A DNA stretch of 64,000 bases, from assembly GCA_947652605.1 (NCBI GenBank), contig OX393579.1, positions 26,433,674 to 26,497,673 of the forward strand, given 5' to 3'. Source of the stretch: Elmis aenea (taxonomy: Eukaryota; Arthropoda; Insecta; Coleoptera; Elmidae). The notes beneath the pieces were generated by a model. That model had not been told where the DNA came from and made no database searches. It saw only the letters and a program-made list of their open reading frames with translations. Positions within the stretch are counted from its first letter, which is position 1. Each line of letters begins with the position of its first letter. Both the position numbers and the translations under genes were made by a program. Shown in pieces: positions 11,027-21,201 of this stretch.

Positions 11027-11964
11027 CGAGGTGTGATCAAAAAATACGGTGAATGAATTTTTATAGCAGCAACTGCTGACGCTACATCCATTTTAAGTAA
11101 AAAGTCCAATAGTCTGATCCGTTGAGACAGTCAGTGTCAAGTTTGAACAAGTTGTGACTTGTCAGTCGGCTTCCAGAGCTGAAAAAGTGAGATCGTGTTT
11201 ACCGTGTCTGTCGCGCATCATGGATTTCGAACAACGCCTTAACATTAAGTTTTGCTTTTAGTTGCAAAAAAGTGCCAAAGAAGCTCATGAAATGTTAAAA
11301 TCAGTGTATGGTGATAATGTGGTGACTCTGAAGACTGTTTACGTGGTATGAGCGAATTAAATTAAAAGCGGAAATGAGTCGGTTGAAGACGAGCAACGCT
11401 TGGGAGTTGGGACGTCCTTCGACCTCAAAAACAGACGAAAACGTGCAAAAAGTGGCAAAAATGGTTCGCTCCAAGGGGAACATCTGTAAACTCCGAATAT
11501 TACAAGGGTTTGCTGCAATGTTTGCGAAACGATGTGCGGAGAAAGAGACCAGAAAAATGGGCCCAATGGCTTCCTCCTTCATCACGACAACGCGCATGGC
11601 GCGCATGCTACACCTCGCTTCTAATCCGCGAGTTTTTGGGCGAAAAAAAGGTTCCTGTCTGTCCACATCCGCCTTACTCTCCGGATTTAGCACCATGCGA
11701 CTTCTGGCTCTTCCCAAAAATAAAAACCGTGTTAAAAGGAAAACGTTTTGATACCATTCCCGACATTGAGAGTGCCACAACGGAGCAGCTGAAGGCCCTT
11801 TCGAAAGAATCCTTCCAGAAATGCTTACAATCATGGAATCAACGTTGGGATAAGTGCATCGCTAGTCAAGGAGAATACTTTGAAGGATATTAATTCAAAT
11901 TTGACATAAGCTTATTATTTTGTTCGTAATAAAATTATTCACCGTATATTTTGATCACACCTCG
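11027..11964 (+). mobile_element. Internally deleted mariner element
   Basis: Terminal inverted repeats CGAGGTGTGATCAAAAAATA and TATTTTGATCACACCTCG bound a 938-bp element (family length about 1.3 kb). The left flank is TA; the right flank is TT, so one copy of the expected TA has mutated. The interior carries a mariner transposase relic on the plus strand. Confidence 0.92.
11220..11893 (+). pseudogene. Mariner (DD34D) transposase, deleted and frameshifted
   Basis: ATG at 11220 starts MDFEQRLNIKFCF, then a stop; the helix-turn-helix region continues (AKEAHEMLKSVYGDNVVTLK). Further stops follow, and the sequence jumps to LLQCLRNDVRRKRPEKWAQ, so the middle of the protein including the first catalytic aspartate is deleted. 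The second catalytic motif (HHDNA) survives in one frame, but a frameshift separates it from the next block. The third is intact in PPYSPDLAPCDFW near 11675-11705. The C-terminus ends QGEYFEGY with TAA at 11891-11893. Mariner transposases are about 345 residues; this copy cannot make one. Confidence 0.9.
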
Positions 11965-11969
11965 TTTGT

Positions 11970-12995
11970 GTGTTTTTACGAGGCATAACCTAGTATCCAT
12001 GTATTATAAAGTTTGAAACAGTAATCAAAGATCAATGCACGTAGAAACATGTTTTTGTTGTTCGTTTACCGTTTATAGTTGTTATATTGTTTGTTTGTTA
12101 ATGGATGGGAACAAAGTAAAAGGATTTTGCTTACAAAGGCAACGGGAATTATTTTAAACCGTAAGAGTCAAAGAGATCGTGTGTTTTGTATAGCCAACAG
12201 AGTGCAAGAGGTTGCGGTAATTTATGACTGAACGTGTAACTTTTCTTAATTATATCCCATGTACGTATGTTAGGGTTAGTGTTTGTTAAAGATAACGTTT
12301 ATTAGATTTAATGTGCTTCATATATTATTGGGCACAGGTTGTGTTGCCACAATGTCAGGTTTTGTTAGACAATTGAGAAGCAATAATTCAACCGCTTATG
12401 ATTTAACGATTTAATTTAACAATTTGTTTTTGACATTTTCGAAAAAATGTTGATAATTTTTAATCGTTTTTCAACCAGTTAATATATTTAAACCAAATTT
12501 GGTATACAGCACCACCTTACAGGGTACCACATTCGGTGAGAATGTTAAGCCCCACAAGCAACCAGTGGCGGAGTTGTGAGGGATCAGTTTCAATAAATTT
12601 TATAAAAACACTAGTACGACCCTGTTCAAAATCAAACCCTAACTGGTTTTTGGGTAGCGTATTTAATACTTAACAAAAAGGGTATCTTGACTTTTCTTCG
12701 TATCTGCCGCCGTTTGGTACGGAATTTGATTAATTTTCTATTCTCGCGAAAAATTAGCTTAGACTGGAAAGTGGTACTTTACTGGAAGAATAGACAGTTT
12801 TTGGATGAGCCGTAGGAGAGTCGTGAATAGATACTAGTCCAATAATACACTTTACGGGTACAATATTTTTTCTGCGTGCTCCACTGACACCAAAATCACT
12901 ATCGTCACCATCCATAACTAAACAAAAACTAACAAACTACAGATGAAGACTCGCTTGGTGGTATAATGACGCTTGTTTGACAGCGCAAATCAACA
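11970..12995. other. Unassigned sequence
   Basis: No gene or complete repeat recognised. A TACAGGGTACCACATTCGG string at 12518-12536 resembles a TACAGGGTG-type end but has no partner. Confidence 0.4.
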
Positions 12996-12999
12996 AAAC

Positions 13000-13108
13000 A
13001 ACTCATCACAATGGCAACAAGCTACTTTCCGGCATAGGCCTGAAAAGACAACTCATTACCACGGCAACTAGTTACTTTCTGGCCTAGGCTTTTCCAGGCT
13101 AAAAATTG
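13000..13108. repeat. Two-unit tandem repeat related to 6816-6960
   Basis: Two units of about 54 bp follow the order ACAACTCATNAC, then a palindrome-like GGCAAC, then AGTTACTTTCTGGCCTAGGC. The second unit contains TTACCACGGCAAC, again X-box-like. The shared GGCAAC and CTTTCCGGC blocks link it to the 6816-6960 array. Confidence 0.55.
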
Positions 13109-13231
13109 ATCGGAAACTACTGATTTTCTGGACGGATGCAGCAAAAATAATATACAACAAACAAGTTACTAAATTTCACTGACAATTAATACAAGTATCA
13201 CAAACAAAATAAGCTTAAAATAAATTATTAA

Positions 13232-13621
13232 CACGTTCGCTGCGTTACGGGACATATGTGTCCCGTATCGATCTTCCCATGGGGCGGCAATGCAATTCAC
13301 AAAACTTTTCTACGGAACGATGGCTCTAGTTCCCGTATTTTTTAAAATATTCAATTTTTATTTGTACCAATAGGTTTACCAATAATTGCTAATTCCTGCT
13401 GTTGCATTATGTTTATTGGATTATTCTATAGTAGAGTATATCAATATACAATCACATTTTTAACCCTATTATTAATTAAAATGCTTTTAATCGTACCGTA
13501 TCGTACAGCTGTACGGGACACATATGCCCCGTACCGTACGAACTGAGGTTTGCCTACGGGACACTTACACCCCGTAACGCGCCCCCCAAAGTTTTGAGGA
13601 TATTGCGCCGCAGCGAACGTG
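13232..13621. mobile_element. piggyBac-type MITE (TTAA target)
   Basis: The 390-bp element begins CACGTTCGCTGCGTTACGGG and ends CGCAGCGAACGTG, with TTAA at both borders (13228-13231, 13622-13625). TTAA duplication is diagnostic of piggyBac. Three internal copies of a (T)ACGGGACA...CCCGTA palindrome occur at about 13244-13266, 13507-13530 and 13553-13577. There is no transposase. Confidence 0.9.
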
Positions 13622-13770
13622 TTAAAATAAAAACGTATTAATTCGGTTAATCAGAAATGACGTCAGCAATGTACTTACTCAGTATAAATCAAAATCTAGT
13701 TAGTGGATAGAAAGGTGTAAAATATTCTAATATATAAGTTTAAAAATTGCTGTCACTATTGCCTATTTAA

Positions 13771-14661
13771 TAGGCCCGTGCAACCTTTTAAGCCAAAGAG
13801 CCAATTGCAAATTTTATGAAATCGTAAAGGGCATCACCACTTTCTTGTGGATATGGAGATTCTTCTAAGTGTGATAAGTCCGGAGAAATTTTGTAAGAGA
13901 TTTTTTTTCGCGCATAAACTTTTAATATGAGCAACGCAGTGACATACAGAGAATTTGTTAGCCAGAAGCGTAGTTAATTCGATGCGATTTCCTTTTTTTA
14001 TTTCTAAATCAATTTTTAATACGAAATAGAGACTCTCAGATGTTGAAGTTTCTTTCTTCCTTACCAAATCTAATAGGAGTAATTCTTGTAACATTTCAAT
14101 TTATATCAACTCCACGAAACAAAAATTACAGATTGAGCAGTATGAGATACATCCATTAATTCATCAAGACAAAGAGAATAAGATAAGTTATTAGCATTAT
14201 GTTTAAGGGTTAATATTACGTTTTCTGCCATTTTATCAATTTACCTTGTCACAGTAAATATAAATAAAATAATACTAGAAAAAAGCTTTTTTCGGGACAA
14301 ACAAAGCTCACAGCCATTTTAATGCATTCTTTTATTGAACTACAATAAGAGAATGGTCTCAGATGTTTAGCTGAAATATTAAAAATTTCATAACTTGGTA
14401 CTGTTGTAAGGTTTTGTTGTTTATACACATTTTTGAATAAGTGTTGTTGTCCCTCTAAGTTCTTTTTGATTTACAATATTCTTTATCTTCTTAAATGACC
14501 TTTAATTTCTCATATTTGTTAGCACTTTTTGACATGTAATAATTTTATACTCTTTAAAAACAGCAGTTCTTGTAATAGGTACACAACTGCTGGGCCGCGT
14601 GTCGCATAAAAATGTTAGAGGGGCCGCATGCGGTCCTTGGGCCGCAGGTTGCACAGGCCTG
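13771..14661 (-). mobile_element. Deleted hAT element (ZBED5/GTF2IRD2-like group)
   Basis: The left end TAGGCCCGTGCAACCTTTTA and the inverted right end (GCAGGTTGCACAGGCCTG) match for about 16 bp. Flanking octamers CTATTTAA and ATATTAGG are only loosely similar, so the target duplication has decayed. The minus strand holds transposase remnants. At 891 bp it is an internal deletion derivative of a multi-kb element. Confidence 0.75.
13834..14460 (-). pseudogene. hAT transposase relic
   Basis: On the minus strand, in order: PSYEIFNISAKHLRPFSYCS, then IKECIKMAVSFVCPEK, then LDELMDVSHTAQSVIFV, then LQELLLLDLVRKKETS, then HCVAHIKSLCAKKNLLQ. This is the order in vertebrate-type FAM200/ZBED5/GTF2IRD2 hAT proteins (SYEVA, GEFIKECL, LDESTDxSDTAQ, EELL, HCIIHQxxLCAK). 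The first catalytic aspartate region (LDE...DVS) is recognisable. Blocks lie in more than one frame with stops between, and everything after the CAK block is deleted. Dead. Confidence 0.75.
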
Positions 14662-14664
14662 ATA

Positions 14665-15110
14665 TTAGGCGATGTTAAAGTAAACATGAATGTAAGTTGA
14701 AAATTATTTTGATATCCATCGTGCGATAAGAAGTGGTGATGTAGAATTTGGTTAAAATTGTGTAAAAAATGTTTTAGTTATGCTTATTATGCAACGGTGC
14801 ACATAGGTAACTCTTTATTTGTACCTCAATACCTCAAATAAATTTTAAGAATTGTAGGAAGACACATTCTGTACAAAGTTCAAAACGAGTAACTTCGCAT
14901 AAATAGGACATCCGTCTAATTGGGACAAAATTCTTGGTTTCGATGCGCCCCAACTAAACAGAATCAACTGTAATACATGTAGTATTTGGTCACTGATTGA
15001 GGAATTAATTGTCTTGTAGTTTTAGTAGTATCCTATGAGGTGTTTATGATTTTCAATCCCCTTTCGTGTTCATATATATTTTATTGTATAGTGAAGAACA
15101 GTATTTGAAA
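14665..15110. other. AT-rich sequence, nothing recognised
   Basis: Short spacer between two transposons, without open frames of note. Confidence 0.5.
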
Positions 15111-15203
15111 GTACCGTAGAATGGGGCTACTTGGGACAGTTTCAACATTTAAAAGCGTGTACCACGTTCATTTTTTAATTAAAAACTTTGAATATTTTAA
15201 TGT

Positions 15204-15761
15204 AATTGAGGGGGTCAATGCAATAAGTGGACATGTCCACTTTTACCAATTTTACAGGAGAGACAAATAACGTTTTATTGCGTGAAATATTGAGAAAAAC
15301 GAATTTTTTTCACATGTATAATGATGACTGGTGTTAGAATGTTATATTAACATATTGTTTGAATATATTTTTGTATCAGGTACTTCTACAAATATTAAAA
15401 TATTTTGGACATGTCCACTTTATGCCAAGTAATGAGCAAAAAAACAGTAATTTAAAACAATAAAAAATCCAAATACTTTTAATTGTTTATTTTATTATTG
15501 AAACAACAAAAATACATATTCTTTATCCTATCTGTATTTACTACAGTAGATGTGCCATTAGTCATTTTACAGTTTTGACCTAAAATAGCGTGATACCAAA
15601 ACCAAAAAAATGCCAATATCTTTATAAGTGGATTAATACTGGCGAAAAGTGTACAGTTATGAAACAGGATGATGTACAATTGCCAGATGGACATATCTTG
15701 ATAGATATCTCAATATCATTAAAAATGGACATGTCCACTTATTGCATTGTACCCCTCAATT
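15204..15761. mobile_element. Nested MITE with GGACATGTCC subterminal palindromes
   Basis: Ends AATTGAGGGGGTCAATGCAA and the inverted TTGCATTGTACCCCTCAATT match over about 35 bp including AGTGGACATGTCC. The palindrome GGACATGTCC occurs three times (15229-15238, 15407-15416, 15727-15736). No clear target duplication. The open frames at 15479-15694 (minus) and 15590-15778 (plus) match nothing known. Confidence 0.75.
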
Positions 15762-16384
15762 GGGTGAGGTGCCAATGAACAATATTCTATATATAAAATA
15801 ATTCATTGTAATTAAATTGTTCATTGTATTTTACAATTTTTAACGTGTTTGTGTATGTTTTAAAAAAAAAATTTAATCTTAATATTTTAGTGTGACAATT
15901 AGTTAATCTCAGTACCAATAATAAAAAACAAATACTTTTGGATATGTTTTATACATTACGAATATTATTTCAAGTTTTCCTATAAAGCCAGGCCAAGTTG
16001 ATGTAACTTGTAAATTTTGATATAAAAATACGTAAATTCAAAAATTTTTAAACACACAATCTATTCATCAATTTTATCAATCATCATAGTTCCATAAATT
16101 AGATCAAGCTCGTTATGCAACTTTTCAACATGTATCTTTATTGTTTATAACCACGCCTCAATGTAAGTATTTTTATATAAGTACATATGTATTATATTCA
16201 AATTTAGACTATAATTATTGTCAAAATAATGTTGTTTGTGATTACCTATTGTTTACTATTTATGAATGTACTTTTTTCAAATTTTAATACTGTTAGTTCA
16301 TTCTATTAAAGCAATAATTTTAAATATTAAGATAAAAAAATTACTTGTAAATTAATTGTTTTTGTTTTTTAAAAAATTGTAGCC

Positions 16385-16433
16385 CTGAAGATGCTCCTAA
16401 AAATAAGGAGCGAAACGTAGGATCAGTAAACGT
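16385..16433 (+). ncRNA. Hammerhead-like hairpin, probable retroelement 3' tail
   Basis: Order: CTGAAGA (16385-16391), stem strand GCTCC (16393-16397), loop, complementary GGAGC (16407-16411), then GAAAC (16412-16416). A possible short closing stem is ACGT...ACGT (16415-16418 with 16430-16433). CUGANGA and GAAA are the conserved boxes of the hammerhead ribozyme. One extra T sits between the first box and the stem, and I cannot see a convincing stem I. It may be a decayed ribozyme or a LINE/Penelope 3' hairpin. AT-rich sequence with AATAAA follows at about 16440. Confidence 0.4.
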
Positions 16434-16515
16434 TTAAAAAAATAAAGTATACCGTCCAGTAATACCAGATTTTCATTTCTTCTTTTTACAATTTATAAAA
16501 TAAATATTATGTATA

Positions 16516-19500
16516 TATACAAGATACCAACAAAAAAAACTTTCTGTCCCAAGTAATATTTAAGACCGGGCAACTTGGGACACATATGAATTTCAGTAGT
16601 TTGACTCAAGTTTAGCCTATAAAGTCCTACTTGGGACAGTTATATTACATTTTTTATATTAAATTGATCTTTCACAATTATCCAACATGAAAAAAAATAT
16701 CAAAAATAAAGAAAATAAAACTTTAATTCGCAAGTTACAAAAATTTTAAACTAAACGATATTTTGATTGGAAAAATTAAAAAAATTGTACTACCTCTGTT
16801 CAAAAATTAATGTCTCATTTGTAAAAAAGTTTTTTAAAGCAGGATTCAATATATTAATTGAATTAAAAACTAATGAGACAATCATTTTTGAACAAAAATG
16901 TTCACCAAAACGGACAATCATTCATTTTTGAACATAGGTAGTATTAAATAAAAAAATGAGATAAGTTATTCAAGACTTAATATTAAACGTATATTTTCAG
17001 AACAAAAGTACAAGAGAAATTTTAAACAGTTCTTAATTCGGCCATTTTATATTAATTTGAAAAAATGGATGTAACAACTTACCGTCTTGTAGTAATTTCA
17101 AAAACTGATTCGTTTTTTTAAGCTTATATGATACTTTTAAAACTCTACTAAGCAACTTTGATTATCTCAAAAGTTGACAGTTGTAAACAAAATTTTTAGG
17201 TGAGAATATCATTTTGTCCCAAGTTACCCTACTGTCCCAAGTTGCCCTATTCTACGGTAGTTAGTTGTATGTATTGTAAATTGAAAATAGATTATCGATT
17301 TTATTGCAGGAAGGATACGGATAGGAAAAGCTAATGTAACATAATACAGTTGAAAGCAAAGTTCATTTTGTTGCCGTCTATTCATGTCCTTTTCGCCGTT
17401 GGTCAAAGTCACGATAAACAAACCGTGCTTGACTTTGCTTAGTGCAAACATGTCACATTAGTTCGTCCCGTGCCCTTTGGTCTACCTACATTGGGCACAA
17501 ACACGTAAATTATATCTCTCCTTTCTATTTACGTGTTTCGTCGCTTGTTCAATATTGAATTATTGCTGTTCGGCATTAATAGTTTTAATTTAAGATAATT
17601 TAAGGAAGAAAGTTTGCTAAGTATAGTTAATTTCGATACAAATATTTTAAGGGTGGATAATATGTATTAAATTTGATAAATATCCGTAATATGTTTGTTG
17701 TTATACGATAATTATTAATTTTGAATTAATCGCTTAAAATGATTTCACAGATAAGGTCAAATAAATTTAAAATAGTACAATGCGTACGTACTTCTCCATT
17801 AATATGCAAACATTTGTAATTTTTTTAAATAATTTTTAATCCCATTGAAAATTAGGTATTTCTGTTACCTAAAATGATCGGTCTTGTTATATATTGGTTA
17901 AACTGTTTACATTAAAATAAATGCAATCATCAAGCTTGGTAAAAATTTTCAAGTAGAGAAGATGTTTGGTGGAAAAGGAAAAATCTGGAAATTACTATTG
18001 GGTGATTCAAATTCAAATGCTTCTGCTAACGCTTGGAAGTCGGTAATTAGAGTCAGGTGTGCATGCAGGACACTACCTCTGGCCTGGGTTACACTTGATG
18101 ATGATAAATAAATTAATTATTTTCGAACATAATGATATAAAATATGGAATCTCTCACAGTGGTGCAACCAAACATTCATCTTGGGGAGTGCCAAGGACGT
18201 AGCACTACGGAGATACTCCGTTCTGATTGTTCCCAGCTTCAGAGAACAGTCGAATCTGGCGCTACATGGCTGTTTAATGAAGCCTTTATGACAATGTCGC
18301 ATCGATAATGATAACTACTCCATTTATTTATTTTATCCATTCAGATATTTCAAGCATGTTCCATTTATCTTGTTTTTAGGGGGTGCAAATGCACCCTTCA
18401 CCTGACCTGATTGCACCCATGATCTCTCACATGCAAGTACTTTCTCAGGGTCAGTTAATAGGTTAATAAAAGTAGAATATTGGAGGTCTTTAACATTAAT
18501 AACAATGCTCCAGTTATTCATTGAAATAGCTAATATGGTTTTAAATCAAGGAGATCGTGGAAAGAGGTACAAGAAAAAACAGATTTTTAAGGCTGCAATA
18601 AAATGTCTATTAACGGTATGGTAAAGTACCTATGTGATGAATTCTGCACTGGAGCATTGTAAATGATAATGTCTATGTACTGTAACGGACCGTACTGTGC
18701 ATAGGCCGCACTGTTGTGGAAGAGTACTTATTTCTCTTATGTTTATTGTTTTTAATTATGGCTCGTGATCATCTTCATAACATGGTTGGGCCCTTAAACC
18801 TTGTTTTACGTAATACACAGAACACAGGTCTAGAGCAATTATTACATAGTAAGAAATAAATAAAACACAAGGATTTTAACAACAAATTCTTTTATTTTTC
18901 GACCGGTTGTACATTTCTCAGTGGTTGGTTCTTAACTACCTAAGCGACTGTCCCAAGATATTGGGTTCCTGTGGTCATCCTTTTTTTTATTGTAGTTGCA
19001 CCTTTGTCATTCTTTTCTATAAACACATATATGTGCGAGTAGTTTGTTCTACTTATGATGTAAACATTTATCAACAAATCGTTTGTTGATTGACGAAACC
19101 CAAATGCTGGCTTTGTAAGACCCGAGTTATGACCGCAATATTTTAACGTTAATGTGTTTCACTAAAGTTAAAATCCTCATAACTTGGCCCTTTTGAAGTA
19201 TTACATGTTTTAGTAACTGTTGCATCAGCATTTGTTGTAATTTTATTTATTTAAAAGTAAATGAAATAACATTGAAGAAAAATAAAATAATTTATTTCAG
19301 GCAGGGTGTCACAGTACGTATAAAGTTTTTCTTTCTTAGGTGGTAAATAAATACATTTAGATTTTGTGATGGATTCATTTATATTATTTGAAAAATTTTA
19401 AGTTTCAAGCATTCGGATTAGAAATAGGTACTCAATTTGTATTTGCAAGATATATCGGTAAAGGTGGTCAACAAAAATATAATTTAGATCGCTGAATTAT

Positions 19501-20126
19501 GTTTTTGAGATAAATACATCTATTATTAGATTTTTAATAACAGTTTATTATTGTTAGAAAATTTAAATTTTTATTTTGTAGAAAATTAACCCTTTTTTTT
19601 TTTTTTTAAATAAACCAAAGGTCATACAGCTTCAGAATTTTAGGTATTTGCAGAATTTGATGATAGCTGGATTTCTAATGACTATCTAATATGTAAGATA
19701 TGAAACCAATTTTTATATTTCAATATGAAATACAAATAGTAGATCAAGATTTAAGTAAAAACATAGTTTTTTCAGCTTTTAGAAAAGGAATACATTTATA
19801 TAACAAATATTCAACATTTTGAACATATCAATACTTAACGGTATTATTTATTTAAAAAAAAGCCAGAAGTCAGATGATTTTTAAGTTTTCCTTCGTCTGA
19901 TAATTTCGTCTGTTAACTCACTACCAAACATGACCAGTGTTTTTGAATGTTTGTGTACATTGTGGGTTAAATTATAAGCGATAATATTGCTACTTAAAAT
20001 TAGAATTAATATTTTATTTCATTCAAAATAACTTATTTACAGAAAACTTCCATAAATTCGATTAAATTATATGGTATTTAAAAATTGAAAAATACAGTTT
20101 TTTTTATTAATATGCATACTATTGGG
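16516..20126 (+). repeat. Direct duplication, copy 1 (ends at assembly gap)
   Basis: From TATACAAGATACC onward this 3.6-kb stretch is nearly identical to 23623-27328, with scattered substitutions and a few indels. It includes the right third of the pogo-like element (to 17257) and about 2.9 kb of otherwise unassigned sequence. It runs to ACTATTGGG and stops at the first N. The minus-strand frames at 17224-17451 and 18117-18302 are preserved in both copies only because the DNA is; no family matches. Relative to copy 2 it has an extra block of about 46 bp near 18383-18429. Confidence 0.93.
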
Positions 20127-20326
20127 NNNNNNNNNNNNNNNNNNNNNNNNNNNNNNNNNNNNNNNNNNNNNNNNNNNNNNNNNNNNNNNNNNNNNNNNNN
20201 NNNNNNNNNNNNNNNNNNNNNNNNNNNNNNNNNNNNNNNNNNNNNNNNNNNNNNNNNNNNNNNNNNNNNNNNNNNNNNNNNNNNNNNNNNNNNNNNNNNN
20301 NNNNNNNNNNNNNNNNNNNNNNNNNN
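20127..20326. other. Assembly gap, 200 N
   Basis: Exactly 200 undetermined bases. A round length usually marks a placeholder of unknown true size. The three open frames drawn across it are artefacts of reading N as X. Confidence 0.99.
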
Positions 20327-20412
20327 TAAAATAAATACGTTATTACGTTTATTAAACTATTAGGTTTAATCAAAGTGGTCAGCGCAAAAAAAATACATAA
20401 ATAAGCTAGCGC

Positions 20413-20707
20413 CAGTGGCGTAGCGAGTATAAATGGCGCCCGGCGCATAATATTTTTTTCGCCCCCCCCCCTCGGCCGTATTTTTATTGCAGTTTGTGGG
20501 TTTCAATTCAAGTAAAATAGTGTTGTATTATTTATTGAAATACACTGTAATGAGAATGAGAACAAATTTTAAAATTATAATAGCATTTTAGTTTTCTGGC
20601 TTTAAATAAGTGAAATAAACGCAAAAATATGTTGTATTCGAGGCGCCCCCCAAGACTGGCGGCCGGGGATCGACACCCGCATTGTTCCTCCCTAGCTTTT
20701 GCCACTG
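20413..20707. mobile_element. hAT MITE (CAGTGGCGTAGC type)
   Basis: Begins CAGTGGCGTAGCGAG and ends TTTTGCCACTG. Flanking octamers GCTAGCGC and GCTAGCTG agree at six of eight positions. GC-rich blocks with C and G homopolymers lie just inside each end (CCCCCCCCC near 20462; GCGCCCCCC near 20643). No coding region. Confidence 0.8.
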
Positions 20708-21003
20708 GCTAGCTGTACTTAATTAAACACAAAAAATAATACTTGAACAATTTAAGGTAATTCTTACATTTTACAATAATTTACGATTTCTTACTTATTA
20801 TTACTCTCAAATTTAATACAAATATTAAAATTTGCAGATAATGTTTTCCTACGCATATTTCCTTTTATCTTCATTCATCAAGTGCATTCAACTCTCTTTT
20901 TAAGGTTGGCTTTTTTAAGAACTTTTTATTAAATAAAAAGTAATATGCTAAGGAAAATATAATTATCTACAACAAAGTGCCAATCTTAAATTTGATTTGA
21001 AGT

Positions 21004-21200
21004 CAGTGGCGTAGGCAGGTTGCTTCCGTGGGGGGGGGGGTTAATAAACGCAAAGAGAGCTGGGAACCTATTTTTTTAGGTCACCATTCTCTTTTTAAGT
21101 TTTTTGCAACAAGATGTTTGTGGTTTCTTCATGGGGGGGTTAATAAACGGTAAAAAGAGCTGAAGACCTTTTATTAGCATAAAATGACAGTTCTCCGGCT
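21004..21200 (+). repeat. Truncated hAT MITE, left end only
   Basis: Starts CAGTGGCGTAGGCAGG, the same end type as 20413 and 28151. It then has two related units, each GGGGGGGTTAATAAACG followed by AAAGAGCTG and CCTATTTTTT/CCTTTTATT (21031-21085 and 21135-21175). No right end precedes the mariner at 21202 and none follows it at 23625, so the element is cut off at or before that junction. Confidence 0.6.
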
Positions 21201-21201
21201 A

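Larger units (their letters stand above)
15114..17257. mobile_element. TA-flanked DNA transposon, non-autonomous, pogo-like
   Basis: The left end CCGTAGAATGGGGCTACTTG and the inverted right end (CAACTTGGGACAG... read inward, AATAGGGCAACTTGG) are bordered by TA (15112-15113, 17258-17259). Copies of ACTTGGGACA recur inside the right half (16570, 16627, 17215). No transposase is visible. The layout (TA target, GGGG-containing ends, subterminal copies of the end) parallels the element at 61314-62711, which has a pogo-like protein end. Family assignment is therefore inference. It carries a nested MITE and a retroelement tail. Confidence 0.7.

Noticed and set aside
15204..15761. GGACATGTCC repeats as a functional p53 response element
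   Set aside because: The three decamers are far apart and part of the MITE's inverted ends; kept as a low-interest finding only.
20085..20448. Open frames crossing the N run
   Set aside because: Stops cannot be seen in undetermined bases; these frames are artefacts.
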